Below, in pieces: positions 17,521 to 25,768 of a stretch of 64,000 nt of DNA. Every line of letters begins with the position of its first letter. The stretch's first letter is position 1. The notes beneath the pieces were generated by a model, which was not told where the DNA came from, did no database searches, and worked only from the letters and a program-made list of their open reading frames with translations. The DNA is from Flavobacteriaceae bacterium PS02336 (GTDB lineage Bacteria > Bacteroidota > Bacteroidia > Flavobacteriales > Flavobacteriaceae), in the NCBI GenBank assembly GCA_029960065.1, contig JASCOF010000006.1, forward strand, positions 124,001 through 188,000, read 5' to 3'. The position numbers and the translations under genes were made by a program.

Positions 17521-18066
17521 ATGCAGGATTATTACAATTTTACAAAATCAGCAGAACAGATTTCATTTGATCCATATTGGTATGGCAAATCAAATTTTCT
17601 TTTAAAATCTTTTTTAGGCATTTCAGTTTTAGCGTTAGGAATTGCTGCGTCAATTTTATACAATCTTCAAGGGGGAGTAATACTTTCCATTTTTACAAAT
17701 GCGGTTATAATTATCCATACTATTTACATCGTACAAATTAAGAATAAAACAACATTTATTTTTGACAAAATAGATAATGCTTTTTTTGAGGTCACCCCTT
17801 TTGGAAAAAGAAAAATAGCTTCATTAGATCAAATTATAAACATTATAACAAAATCAGGATCTAATAATTTCAATTATATTCTAACACTAAAAAACAAGAA
17901 TGCAGTAAAAAAAATTTACTTGACAGCTAGTATAAAAGATGAAAACCAAAACAATCCTGAAATTCGGTTTTTTGAATTGCAGATAATTCCCCAGCTGGAA
18001 TCTTTTCTAAACTTAAGCAGAGAGGTATTGATTTTTTTAGACTCAGAGGATTGCTCTTCAATCTAG
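17521..18066 (+). CDS. Membrane protein of unknown function, two TM helices
   Basis: The 181-residue protein has an aromatic N-terminus (MQDYYNFTKSAEQISFDPYW), two adjacent transmembrane helices (about residues 28-47 and 52-72), and a cytoplasmic C-terminal domain with strand-rich sequence (TTFIFDKIDNAFFEV, GSNNFNYILTLKNKNAVKKI). The layout resembles bPH/YcxB-like small membrane proteins, but I do not recognise a family. It is a single gene between the receptor terminator and a convergent terminator. Confidence 0.7.
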   Translation: MQDYYNFTKSAEQISFDPYWYGKSNFLLKSFLGISVLALGIAASILYNLQGGVILSIFTNAVIIIHTIYIVQIKNKTTFIFDKIDNAFFEVTPFGKRKIASLDQIINIITKSGSNNFNYILTLKNKNAVKKIYLTASIKDENQNNPEIRFFELQIIPQLESFLNLSREVLIFLDSEDCSSI

Positions 18067-18080
18067 ATAGGCATTAAATA

Positions 18081-18122
18081 TGGAGAGCGTAAATCAAATT
18101 AAAATTTGATTTACGCTCTCCA
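18081..18122. terminator. Bidirectional terminator with 20-bp perfect stem
   Basis: Arms at 18081-18100 and 18103-18122 are perfectly complementary (core GGAGAGCGTAAATC). It separates convergent genes at 17521 and 18143, and TTGTTTTT follows on the plus strand. Confidence 0.85.
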
Positions 18123-18142
18123 TTGTTTTTGAATCTTTCGGC

Positions 18143-20899
18143 TTAAGATCCTCTCTGTCTTTTTCCTTTTTTGCTTTCAGCAAAATTTCCAATTTTATAA
18201 GCCAAAGAAAACATTACGTAACGTTTTAAAACTGTATTTTCTTCATCTCTAATCGATGTTGAAGAAATCGTTCTTGTAGCACTTTGATTTTGATTTAAAA
18301 CATCATATACTTTTACTTTCGCATATAATTTTTTATCTAAGAAACCATAAGACAAACTGGTATTCCAGAGGAAGAAGTCTTTCTTGAAATCGTCTGAGAT
18401 ATTTGAATTATAAGTGTATCCAAAATCATTTCCAAAAATCAAATTTGCCGGCCAATAAGAAGTTGTCTGCATATTAATCCTGTGAATAACATTTGAAGTC
18501 TGATCCAGCGAATAATTTTCATATTTAGACTGGTTATATGACAAATTATACGATGGCGCAATTGTTAATACCTCTCCGTAATCATAAGACATATATACTT
18601 TTGGAGTAATTCCGACAGATTTAGAATTATACAAAATGTCATTGGTATATCCTTTATCAAAAGAGTAATTTCCACTTAGACCTACACCATATCGAAGCGT
18701 ATGTGCGTCTTTTTTAATTTGCTGATTCCAATTTGCCCCCAGAGAGATATTATAAACACCCGAAATATTGGTATAGGTTGTTTCCTTTTGCCCGCTTTCG
18801 TTGAAGCTGGAAATAGAAACAATATCATTATTATAATAATCTCCTTTTAGATTAAAACTATAACCTGAACGAGATCTAAAATCGTAATTTCTAAATTGGA
18901 GATTAGCGCTGTTTTTTTCTACTGGTTTCAAGTCAGGATTTCCAATAATTGTATTCAAAGGATTATTCAAATTTACAATTGGCATTAACTGATTCGCCGA
19001 AGGTAATGCATTTGAATAATCATATTTGAATGATAAGTTTTTAGAACGATTAAATTTGTATCGCAATAAAGCAGTAGCAAAAGGTAATGCATATTTTTTA
19101 CTCAAATCTGTTGCTACATTTTGGTAAAGCGAATAATTTTCAAAATTTACAATTGAAGTTCGGCTGTCTAGATTTACAGTAAACTTGTTTTTTTGCAAAG
19201 TAACTCCAACTTTTGGTGTAAATGAATTTTGAATAGAACTTGTATAATTACTAAATCTGGAATCATAGTTAGTATATTCCTGAGTGTCTTCATTGAAATT
19301 ATACGTTTTTTGATCATTACTATTGCTTTTCCAGTCTAAATCGGCACCAATTCTAATTCTTAATGAGTCGGTTATTGGTTCTGTATATTCTATATCTGCA
19401 GAATAAGCATCACTCACCGCTCTCTTTTTTACATTCTGATTCCTAAAATCATTTGGTGTATTGCCTACATAATAAATTGTTTCAGAAATATTCAAACCGT
19501 CAGAATCGCTGTCTGTATTATTATTAGTAAAAACAAAACTAAAATTACGGGCTTTTTTATCAAAAGCCTTATTAAAGTTTATTGTGTTCGCAAAGTTTGT
19601 GTTTGTTCCGTCAGATATTGAGCTTCCATCACTTTTATTCAGCGCATTTCCATTTTCATCTTCTGTAGCACTTGAAGATGATGAAATACCATTTGTTCGT
19701 GATTGGCTTACTTTTGGAGCAACTACAATTCGTGTTTTAGGATCTAGCCTATATTCCAGCTCAAAATTGGCATTATTGCCCGTATTTTCATTCCTGGATT
19801 TAGATTCACTTTGTGTTATATTGTTTCCAGTTGGCTGAAAAACGACTTCATTTGATTTACTATCATTTTTATTGACTGTGTTCGAAAAATTATAACTTCC
19901 CATAGCCAGCAATTTTTCGGTCCAGTCATCAGAATAATTAAGACCTACTAGATTAGATTGCGTAATTCCTTTTCCGCCTCCGCCAGAACTTGAGTTTCCG
20001 CCTCTTCCACTGCTGTTGCGACCACCTCCCATATTATCAAAAACATCATCCATAGAAAAACCAGTTGAATTGATGTTATTGGAAGATGCCAGTAAACTTA
20101 TTTTTTGCTTATTATTAAAATAGTTAAGATTTACGTTGGCCTCATAACGATCATCGGTACCATAACCGCCCATGACTTTACCAAAATAACCTTTGTTTTT
20201 CTTTTCGTCAATTGTAATATTAATGCTCGAAAAATCTGAAGTTGATTCTTGTTTAGAAAGTTCTTCCTTTTTGGTTTTAAAGTCGGAAACCTGAATTTTT
20301 TTAATAATATCAGCAGGAAGATTTTTGATTGCAATGGCTCCGTCTTTATCAAAAAATGTCTTTCCGTTTACCAATACCTGATTTACTTCGCGTCCATTTA
20401 CGGTAATTTTTCCGTCATTATCAACATCAAAACCAGGAAGTTGTTTCAATAAAGTTTCAACATTAGAATCTGGGCGTACTTTGTACGAGGCAGCGTTAAA
20501 TTCTAAAGTATCTTTTTTGATGGTTATCGGTGCTGCTTCTGTTTTTATGACAACGTCGTTCAGAGCATTTACATTTTCTATTAGATAGATTTTTCCAAAA
20601 TCCTTACTTTCTGTAAGTCCTTTGTATTCTTCATAATAGGTTTGATAGCCCATATAATTAACTTTTAAGAATACAGGTTTATCAAATTTTTTGACATTCA
20701 TTCTAAAAGCACCATTTTTGTCTGTAGTAGCATATTCAATTACGGTAGAATCTTTTACAGTTGTAAAATAAACTGTTGCAAGTTCCAGCGGTAATTGTGT
20801 ATTGACATCGAGAACTGTTCCTTTAACAGTAATATCGTTTTGGGCATTTGCCGAATAAATAAAAGCGAAAAATAATAGAAACGAATAAAATCTGGTCAT
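18143..20899 (-). CDS. Outer-membrane beta-barrel protein, TonB-receptor-like
   Basis: The 918-residue protein has a signal peptide (FLLFFAFIYSANAQ), a carboxypeptidase-regulatory domain (about 22-110), a plug-like domain (VRPDSNVETLLKQLPGFDVD, about 140-230, with VLVNGKTFF) and a long outer_membrane beta-barrel region. A Gly/Ser/Asn-rich insert stands at about 285-312 (GGGRNSSGRGGNSSSGGGGK). The plug is the variant found in the outer membrane beta-barrel family protein group of Bacteroidota rather than in SusC. Ligand unknown; peptides or metals are possible. The gene is single, with a bidirectional terminator downstream. Confidence 0.88.
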   Translation of the reverse strand: MTRFYSFLLFFAFIYSANAQNDITVKGTVLDVNTQLPLELATVYFTTVKDSTVIEYATTDKNGAFRMNVKKFDKPVFLKVNYMGYQTYYEEYKGLTESKDFGKIYLIENVNALNDVVIKTEAAPITIKKDTLEFNAASYKVRPDSNVETLLKQLPGFDVDNDGKITVNGREVNQVLVNGKTFFDKDGAIAIKNLPADIIKKIQVSDFKTKKEELSKQESTSDFSSINITIDEKKNKGYFGKVMGGYGTDDRYEANVNLNYFNNKQKISLLASSNNINSTGFSMDDVFDNMGGGRNSSGRGGNSSSGGGGKGITQSNLVGLNYSDDWTEKLLAMGSYNFSNTVNKNDSKSNEVVFQPTGNNITQSESKSRNENTGNNANFELEYRLDPKTRIVVAPKVSQSRTNGISSSSSATEDENGNALNKSDGSSISDGTNTNFANTINFNKAFDKKARNFSFVFTNNNTDSDSDGLNISETIYYVGNTPNDFRNQNVKKRAVSDAYSADIEYTEPITDSLRIRIGADLDWKSNSNDQKTYNFNEDTQEYTNYDSRFSNYTSSIQNSFTPKVGVTLQKNKFTVNLDSRTSIVNFENYSLYQNVATDLSKKYALPFATALLRYKFNRSKNLSFKYDYSNALPSANQLMPIVNLNNPLNTIIGNPDLKPVEKNSANLQFRNYDFRSRSGYSFNLKGDYYNNDIVSISSFNESGQKETTYTNISGVYNISLGANWNQQIKKDAHTLRYGVGLSGNYSFDKGYTNDILYNSKSVGITPKVYMSYDYGEVLTIAPSYNLSYNQSKYENYSLDQTSNVIHRINMQTTSYWPANLIFGNDFGYTYNSNISDDFKKDFFLWNTSLSYGFLDKKLYAKVKVYDVLNQNQSATRTISSTSIRDEENTVLKRYVMFSLAYKIGNFAESKKGKRQRGS

Positions 20900-21030
20900 A
20901 AAATTAGGTTAGTTAGATCAGTAAGACTTAAAAAAACACAAAAGGTTTAATTGTGTTTTTTACATTTATTCAAATATAATGCCAATAAAAAATTGATTTT
21001 GTAATTATGTCCATCACAGACATAAAAAAA

Positions 21031-21046
21031 TCCCCTATTTAGGGGA
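21031..21046 (-). terminator. Hairpin terminator of der
   Basis: A TCCCCTA / TAGGGGA stem is followed on the minus strand by TTTTTTT, 13 bp past the stop of the leftward der gene. Confidence 0.8.
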
Positions 21047-21058
21047 CTTTCTAATTTT

Positions 21059-22366
21059 TTATTTTTCTCTGATATAAATATCGATTGGCACTCCTGCAAA
21101 GTCCCAGTTTTCTCTAATTTTATTTTCCAAATATCTTTTATATGGTTCCTTAACATATTGCGGCATATTAGCAAAAAACACAAACTGAGGTGTTTGAGTT
21201 GGAAGCTGCATACAATATTTAATTTTTACATATTTCCCTTTTGTAGCCGGCGGCGGATAAGCTTCAATCACTTTCAACATATATTCGTTGAATTTTGAAG
21301 TAGCAATTCTTTGTTTTCTGTTTTCAAAAACTTGAACTGTCGCTTCTAATGCTTTCAACAAACGTTGTTTAGTCAAAGCAGAAACGAATAAAATTGGCAC
21401 ATCTGTAAAAGGCATCAATTCTTTTTTGATTTTCTCTTCGTAATCACGAGTAGACATCGTGTCTTTTTCTACCAAATCCCATTTGTTTACTAAGATTACA
21501 ACGCCTTTACGGTTTTTCTCTGCCAGCCAGAAAATACTCTGATCTTGACCTTCAAATCCGCGGGTTGCATCAATAACCAAGATACATATATCGGCATGCT
21601 CAATGGCACGCACAGAACGCATTACAGAATAAAACTCTAAATCTTCCTTAACTTTAGCTTTACGACGAATACCAGCTGTATCAACCAAGTTAAATTCGAA
21701 ACCAAAACGGTCAAATTTTGTATCAATTGCATCACGAGTTGTTCCTGCAATATCAGTAACAATATAACGATCTTTACCAATCAAGGCATTGATAAAACTA
21801 GATTTTCCAGCATTTGGACGTCCAACAACAGCAAAACGAGGTAAATCTTCCTTAACCTCAACTACTGGTTTTTCTGGAAAAGCATCAATTAAAGCATCTA
21901 ATAAATCTCCCGTTCCACTTCCAGAAATACTTGCGAAAGTAAAATAATCACCTAAACCAAGGTTATAAAACTCAACTGCATCTTTCTCACGCATTGCGTT
22001 ATCAACCTTATTTACAGCTAATAAAACTGGTTTTGTTACTTTACGAAGTAATTTTGCAACAGTTTCATCCATTGGTGTAATTCCTTCTTCAACATCAACC
22101 ACAAAAATAATAACATCGGCTTCGTCGATAGCAAGTTCTACTTGTTTACGGATTTCACCTTCAAATACGTCATCAGATCCGCGAACGTATCCACCCGTAT
22201 CAATAACAGAAAACTCTTTTCCGTTCCACTCGCTTTTACCATAGTTTCTATCACGGGTAACCCCAGATACTGAATCTACAATAGCTTCTCTTCTTTGTAT
22301 CAGCCTATTAAAAAGGGTCGATTTCCCTACATTAGGTCTTCCTACTATCGCAACAATGTTATTCAT
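21059..22366 (-). CDS. der: Ribosome biogenesis GTPase Der
   Basis: The 435-residue protein has two tandem GTPase domains and a C-terminal KH-like domain. G1 motifs are GRPNVGKST (about residue 8) and GRPNAGKSS (about 181); G3 motifs are DTGG and DTAG; G4 motifs are NKVD and NKWD. Der binds the 50S subunit and helps its late assembly. All motifs are intact and length is normal. It lies 235 bp from era, another ribosome-assembly GTPase on the same strand. Confidence 0.97.
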   Translation of the reverse strand: MNNIVAIVGRPNVGKSTLFNRLIQRREAIVDSVSGVTRDRNYGKSEWNGKEFSVIDTGGYVRGSDDVFEGEIRKQVELAIDEADVIIFVVDVEEGITPMDETVAKLLRKVTKPVLLAVNKVDNAMREKDAVEFYNLGLGDYFTFASISGSGTGDLLDALIDAFPEKPVVEVKEDLPRFAVVGRPNAGKSSFINALIGKDRYIVTDIAGTTRDAIDTKFDRFGFEFNLVDTAGIRRKAKVKEDLEFYSVMRSVRAIEHADICILVIDATRGFEGQDQSIFWLAEKNRKGVVILVNKWDLVEKDTMSTRDYEEKIKKELMPFTDVPILFVSALTKQRLLKALEATVQVFENRKQRIATSKFNEYMLKVIEAYPPPATKGKYVKIKYCMQLPTQTPQFVFFANMPQYVKEPYKRYLENKIRENWDFAGVPIDIYIREK

Positions 22367-22481
22367 TTTTTTTGAATTTTAGACTTTAGATTTTAGATTT
22401 CAGACTTTTAGCTTCTTAAAATCCGATCACGAATAAACCTAAATGCCTTATTTAAATTTTTTGCAAAGGTAGTTAAAAAAA

Positions 22482-22515
22482 GTTGCTAAGATGCTAAGTT
22501 TCTAAGTACCTAAGA
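22482..22515. repeat. 8-nt periodic intergenic repeat, copy 3
   Basis: CTAAG occurs four times with an exact 8-nt period (CTAAGATG CTAAGTTT CTAAGTAC CTAAGATT). It lies between der and era. It is the clearest of the three octamer-periodic tracts in the window. Confidence 0.7.
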
Positions 22516-22545
22516 TTTTATATTTTTACGGGATATTTTAGTTCA

Positions 22546-22577
22546 CAGTCTCAGTCACAGTTTTCAGACTGAGACTG
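22546..22577. terminator. Inverted repeat after era (candidate terminator)
   Basis: A perfect 11-bp stem CAGTCTCAGTC / GACTGAGACTG has a 10-nt loop and sits 24 bp past the era stop. A second partly similar stretch (CTGCGACTGAAAACTC) follows, so it may also be a dispersed repeat. No long T-run follows on the minus strand. Confidence 0.5.
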
Positions 22578-22600
22578 TAAACTGCGACTGAAAACTCTTT

Positions 22601-23482
22601 TTACTGATTATACCCAAATCGTTTCAGCATATTAGCGTTGCTTCTCCAGTTTTTATTCACTTTCACAACTAGTTCAATGTGAATTTGTTTTCCGAAGAAT
22701 TTCTCTAAATCGGCGCGGGCATCAGTTCCTACTTTCTTTAAAGCAGCACCTTTATGTCCAATGATAATTCCTTTTTGAGTTTCGCGTTCTACCATAATAA
22801 TCGAACGGATTCTGATTATTTTTTCGTCTTCAAAGAATTCTTCTGTTACGATTTCAACCGCGTATGGAATCTCTTTACTGTAATTCAGTAAGATTTTCTC
22901 ACGAATAGTTTCGTTTACAAAGAAACGCTCTGGTTTATCTGTTAACTGATCTTTTGGATAATATGCCGGAGATTCTGGCAATAATTCGATAATTCTTCCG
23001 AAAACTTCTGGAACATTAAAGTTTTGCAAAGCCGAGATTGGGAAGATTTCTGCATTTGGCACTTTCTCTTTCCAAAAACCAACCTGTTCTTCTAATTGTT
23101 CCTGATTCGAATTGTCGATTTTATTTAAAAGTAATAAAACAGGAATTTTAGCATGTATGATTTTATTAAAGAAAGCTTCGTCTTTAAGATCCTGCTCTCC
23201 TATTTCGACCATATAGATTAAAATATCAGCATCTTCAAAAGCCGATTTGACGAAGTTCATCATCGATTCCTGCATTTCGTACGCTGGTTTGATGATTCCA
23301 GGAGTATCAGATAAAACCAATTGAAAGTCTTCTCCGTTTACAATTCCTAAAATTCTATGACGCGTAGTTTGTGCTTTTGATGTAATGATAGACAATCGCT
23401 CTCCAACGAAAGCGTTCATCAATGTTGATTTTCCAACATTTGGATTTCCGATAATGTTTACGAAACCTGCTTTATGTGACAT
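22601..23482 (-). CDS. era: GTPase Era
   Basis: The 293-residue protein has an N-terminal GTPase domain with G1 GNPNVGKST (about residue 12), G3 DTPG and G4 NKID, and a C-terminal KH domain (GHKGAALKKVGTDARADLEK, about 250). Era binds the 3' end of 16S rRNA and helps 30S assembly. Motifs and length are normal. It is divergent from the initiator tRNA gene at 23600, with a 117-bp gap holding the tRNA promoter. Confidence 0.97.
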   Translation of the reverse strand: MSHKAGFVNIIGNPNVGKSTLMNAFVGERLSIITSKAQTTRHRILGIVNGEDFQLVLSDTPGIIKPAYEMQESMMNFVKSAFEDADILIYMVEIGEQDLKDEAFFNKIIHAKIPVLLLLNKIDNSNQEQLEEQVGFWKEKVPNAEIFPISALQNFNVPEVFGRIIELLPESPAYYPKDQLTDKPERFFVNETIREKILLNYSKEIPYAVEIVTEEFFEDEKIIRIRSIIMVERETQKGIIIGHKGAALKKVGTDARADLEKFFGKQIHIELVVKVNKNWRSNANMLKRFGYNQ

Positions 23483-23556
23483 TTTTTGTTTTATTTATTT
23501 TGCAAAGGTAGTCATATCAAGTCAATACAGAAAATAAAACATTTTTTAAAGTTTTC

Positions 23557-23587
23557 GTTGGATTTCTCAAAAAACGGCGTATCTTTG
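23557..23587 (+). promoter_or_regulatory. Promoter of the initiator tRNA gene
   Basis: A GTTG (-33-like) stands 19 bp before TATCTTTG (-7, matching TAnnTTTG). Spacing is the usual one for Bacteroidota, and the tRNA begins 12 bp after the -7 box. Confidence 0.7.
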
Positions 23588-23599
23588 CACCCGAAACAT

Positions 23600-23672
23600 C
23601 GCGGGATAGAGCAGTAGGCAGCTCGTCGGGCTCATAACCCGAAGGTCACAGGTTCGAGTCCTGTTCCCGCTA
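23600..23672 (+). tRNA. Initiator tRNA-fMet (anticodon CAT)
   Basis: A full cloverleaf is visible: acceptor CGCGGGA / TCCCGCT with a mismatched first pair (C1-T72), D-stem GAGC / GCTC, anticodon stem TCGGG / CCCGA around loop CTCATAA, and T-stem ACAGG / CCTGT with TTCGAGT. The mismatched 1-72 pair and the three G-C pairs in the anticodon stem mark it as the initiator. CCA is not encoded. Its 3' end is copied exactly at 24011, so it is the integration site of accessory DNA. Confidence 0.95.
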
Positions 23673-23676
23673 CTAA
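23647..23676 (+). repeat. Direct repeat, copy 1 (tRNA 3' end; putative att site)
   Basis: This 30-nt block covers the T-arm, acceptor 3' strand and four following bases of the tRNA. It is repeated without mismatch at 24011-24040. The duplication marks an insertion of about 364 bp containing the GIY-YIG gene. Confidence 0.85.
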
Positions 23677-23680
23677 GAAA

Positions 23681-23709
23681 AACACCACTTCACAAGTGGT
23701 GTTTTTTTG
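23681..23709 (+). terminator. Hairpin terminator after the tRNA
   Basis: An AACACCACTT / AAGTGGTGTT stem with a 3-nt loop is followed by a T-run. If the GIY-YIG unit is an insertion, this terminator came in with it and replaced the original one at 24043. Confidence 0.85.
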
Positions 23710-23727
23710 TTTATAGCATTTTGCACT

Positions 23728-23982
23728 ATGAATGAATTTATTGTTTATATTCTTTATTCTGAAAAATTCAAGAGAAATTATACAGGTTTCACTTCCAATC
23801 TAATCGAAAGATTTAAGTCGCATAACTTCCTTGAAACAAAAGGTTACACTCCAAAATTTCGACCTTGGATAGTAATTCATGTTGAATTTTTCCATTCAAA
23901 ATCCGAAGCCATGAAAAGAGAAAAATATTTAAAAACTGGAATTGGAAGAGAGTTTATTAAAAATCTTATTTCTAAAATGTAA
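23728..23982 (+). CDS. GIY-YIG nuclease family protein
   Basis: The 84-residue protein is a minimal GIY-YIG domain: MNEFIVYILYSEKFKRNYTG gives the IYxLY...YTG block, followed by the Arg-containing helix (NLIERFKSHN) and a conserved Lys/Glu helix (SEAMKREKYLKTGIGREFI). I chose the ATG at 23728; the longer frame from 23707 would begin with TTG. Such UPF0213/YhbQ-like genes are often found beside tRNA genes in Flavobacteria. The gene lies exactly between the tRNA and its duplicated 3' end. Its last 11 bp overlap the recombinase stop on the other strand. A homing role is possible but unproven. Confidence 0.85.
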   Translation: MNEFIVYILYSEKFKRNYTGFTSNLIERFKSHNFLETKGYTPKFRPWIVIHVEFFHSKSEAMKREKYLKTGIGREFIKNLISKM

Positions 23983-25552
23983 CTCGTCGGGACATATCCG
24001 CCACGGCGGACACAGGTTCGAGTCCTGTTCCCGCTACTAATTGGGACAAAGAAGAAAATTTCTTCTTTGTCCCTTTTTTATTTAGCCCTATTAGCCTGTT
24101 AATACTGTAGATGAGATGCACCACTTCATTTACTCTAGCGGTTCGAAACCCGTTTTCTGAGATCGTAAAATTCTCAGGAAAAATCGAACCTAATAAATCT
24201 CTCGATTCAATCCAGTTGCCGTTTTCATAATATTCGTTAAGCTTCATCAAGTTGTCTACTCCCGCTTTTAAAAGCTCTTGAATATCTTTATTCTCATCGT
24301 CGATACCAGATAATTTTAATTCAAGCCTTCTTACCATCTCTCCGTAATCTGACTTCATATCTCGGTAGTCCGAGGCATCTATCTGTTTTGTTGCAAGAAG
24401 ATCTCTTGCATTTGAAATTCTGGTCTCATAATCCTTGATCTGGCTTAATATTTTAGTTTTTTCTTCCAATACATCCTTAATCTGTTCTTTATAACAGTCG
24501 CCTATGACATTGGCATAGATATTTTTTATTTCGGGAATCGGTATATACTTTTTCAGGTTCTGTATAAATATCTCGTTGGCTGTTTCCGAATTTATCCTGT
24601 ATCTGCATCCTGCACTGCAGTGGTAATACGGATAATATTTATGGCGCCCTTTAGAAATGCTACCTGTCAGTATTTTTCCGCAGTCGGGACAGATGAAAAA
24701 ACCTCTCAGCGGAAAAGGCTTGGCTGAAAGAGCTTTTGGAAGATACTTGCGGGATCTCCCGTCAAGAACATCCTGAACTTTATAGAAAAGCATTTCCGAG
24801 ATTAATGCTTCATGCTGTCCTCTCACTAAAGTGCGTTCCTCATCCTTATATTTAGGAACTTCTATCTTACCGCAGTAAAGAGGATTGCGGATCGCTCTCC
24901 AGAAATGGTTTTTGCCTGCTTTAAGCCCTTTTTCTTTTGCCATGTGAAGCACCTGTTCCGTATTAAAAATTCCTTTGGAAAGTTCTTCAAAAGCCCATTT
25001 TAAAATAGAGGCTTCTGGCTGGTCGAATGCAATATATTTTGTCCCGTCTTCTTTAACTCGGTTAATATAACCTATGGGAGCAATTCCCATATACCTTCCC
25101 TCTTTTCTAGCTCTTCTCATTCCGTGAAAGGTATTTAATGCTCTTCTGTCATTCTCCACCTCGGGTGCAGCCAGATAAAAGGCAAGCATCATTTTATTCT
25201 CTGGTATTGAAAGATCCAAAGGCTGTTCTATTGCCTGAGGCTCAACTCCCAATTTTCTCAGCGTACTGATCATCTGGTAGGCATCCCCTGCATTTCTGCT
25301 GAACCTGTCCCATTTTGTAAACAGCAGAAGATCAGTTTTATTCTTATGCTTCTTTAGATCCGCAAGCAGTTTCTTCCACTGCGGGCGGTTGAATGTCTTT
25401 GCCGAATGGTCTTCATAAATAACGTGTCTTATTTCAATTGCATTTATTTCGCAGTACTTGCGAAGCATTTCTTCCTGATTTCTCTGTGAGTAGCCCCTGT
25501 CTGCCTGCTCATCGGTACTCACTCTCACGTATAGGTCTGCTATTTTTCTCAT
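23972..25552 (-). CDS. Large serine recombinase (site-specific integrase)
   Basis: The 526-residue protein has an N-terminal resolvase domain with catalytic Ser12 (YVRVSTDEQ) and conserved Arg in FTKWDRFSRN (about residue 80). A Recombinase domain (about 165-270), a zinc ribbon (CPDCGKILTG then HYHCSAGC-like CxxxC, about 288-320), and a coiled-coil (about 355-410) follow. It should cut and join DNA with 2-bp staggered breaks and integrate or excise this island. The last about 31 residues (from KKGTKKKFSSLSQ, then LVAGTGLEPVS) are encoded by the tRNA terminator and tRNA remnant, so the natural C-terminus was probably altered by insertion. The ATG at 25552 overlaps the upstream small gene. Confidence 0.93.
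   Translation of the reverse strand: MRKIADLYVRVSTDEQADRGYSQRNQEEMLRKYCEINAIEIRHVIYEDHSAKTFNRPQWKKLLADLKKHKNKTDLLLFTKWDRFSRNAGDAYQMISTLRKLGVEPQAIEQPLDLSIPENKMMLAFYLAAPEVENDRRALNTFHGMRRARKEGRYMGIAPIGYINRVKEDGTKYIAFDQPEASILKWAFEELSKGIFNTEQVLHMAKEKGLKAGKNHFWRAIRNPLYCGKIEVPKYKDEERTLVRGQHEALISEMLFYKVQDVLDGRSRKYLPKALSAKPFPLRGFFICPDCGKILTGSISKGRHKYYPYYHCSAGCRYRINSETANEIFIQNLKKYIPIPEIKNIYANVIGDCYKEQIKDVLEEKTKILSQIKDYETRISNARDLLATKQIDASDYRDMKSDYGEMVRRLELKLSGIDDENKDIQELLKAGVDNLMKLNEYYENGNWIESRDLLGSIFPENFTISENGFRTARVNEVVHLIYSINRLIGLNKKGTKKKFSSLSQLVAGTGLEPVSAVADMSRRVTF
23981..24040 (+). repeat. Direct repeat copy 2: tRNA-fMet 3'-half remnant with a replaced centre
   Basis: CTCGTCGGG (as in the tRNA anticodon arm, 23622-23630) is followed not by the anticodon but by a small perfect hairpin (TCCGCC AC GGCGGA, 23997-24010). 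The exact 30-nt tRNA 3' end follows at 24011-24040. It cannot be a working tRNA because the 5' half is absent. It marks the right end of the GIY-YIG unit and overlaps the 3' end of the serine recombinase frame. Confidence 0.8.
24043..24079 (+). terminator. Hairpin terminator, probably the original tRNA terminator
   Basis: A 15-bp perfect stem (24043-24057 with 24059-24073; GGGACAAAGAAG core) is followed by six T on the plus strand. It lies 2 bp after the tRNA remnant, so it probably belonged to the tRNA gene before the GIY-YIG unit entered. The recombinase frame reads through it on the other strand. Confidence 0.8.
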
Positions 25553-25718
25553 CTTTTTTCTTTAAATAGTTTGAAACTGCCATATTTGCCAGTTTTCTTA
25601 AAAATTCTAAAATCATTTCCGCCTGTTCCAGCGTTACTTCCATTCCTTCATCTTTCAGCATTTTTCTGGTCTTTTCTGCCGTCATTTTTCCTCTCTCTTC
25701 TCTTCCATCCTTCTCCAT
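25509..25718 (-). CDS. Small protein coupled to the recombinase
   Basis: The 69-residue charged helical protein (MEKDGREERGKMTAEKTRKM, then LKDEGMEVTLEQAEMILEFL) overlaps the recombinase start by 44 bp, so translation is coupled. I chose the ATG at 25718 because it has a GAGGAA-like ribosome site about 8 bp upstream. An earlier ATG at 25781 would translate a terminator hairpin at 25741. I recall similar small proteins directly before serine recombinases in Bacteroidota elements. A role as a directionality factor or regulator is possible but not shown. Confidence 0.65.
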   Translation of the reverse strand: MEKDGREERGKMTAEKTRKMLKDEGMEVTLEQAEMILEFLRKLANMAVSNYLKKKDEKNSRPIRESEYR

Positions 25719-25740
25719 TTGAAATTCCTCTTCATTAAAA

Positions 25741-25768
25741 AAAGACCGAGTCTCGGTCTTTTTTGTTC
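25741..25768. terminator. Hairpin between element core and recombinase operon
   Basis: An AAAGACCG / CGGTCTTT stem with a 5-nt loop is flanked by A-run and T-run. It lies just upstream of the recombinase operon start and works in both orientations, so it is a possible attenuator of recombinase expression. The 25781-26001 gap shows no gene. Confidence 0.6.

Noticed and set aside
23707..23982. Longer GIY-YIG frame starting at TTG 23707
   Set aside because: The ATG at 23728 fits the family start (MNEFIVYIL), and the longer frame would begin within the tRNA terminator T-run.
23981..24040. Second working tRNA-fMet gene
   Set aside because: Only the 3' half is present and the anticodon region is replaced by a small hairpin.
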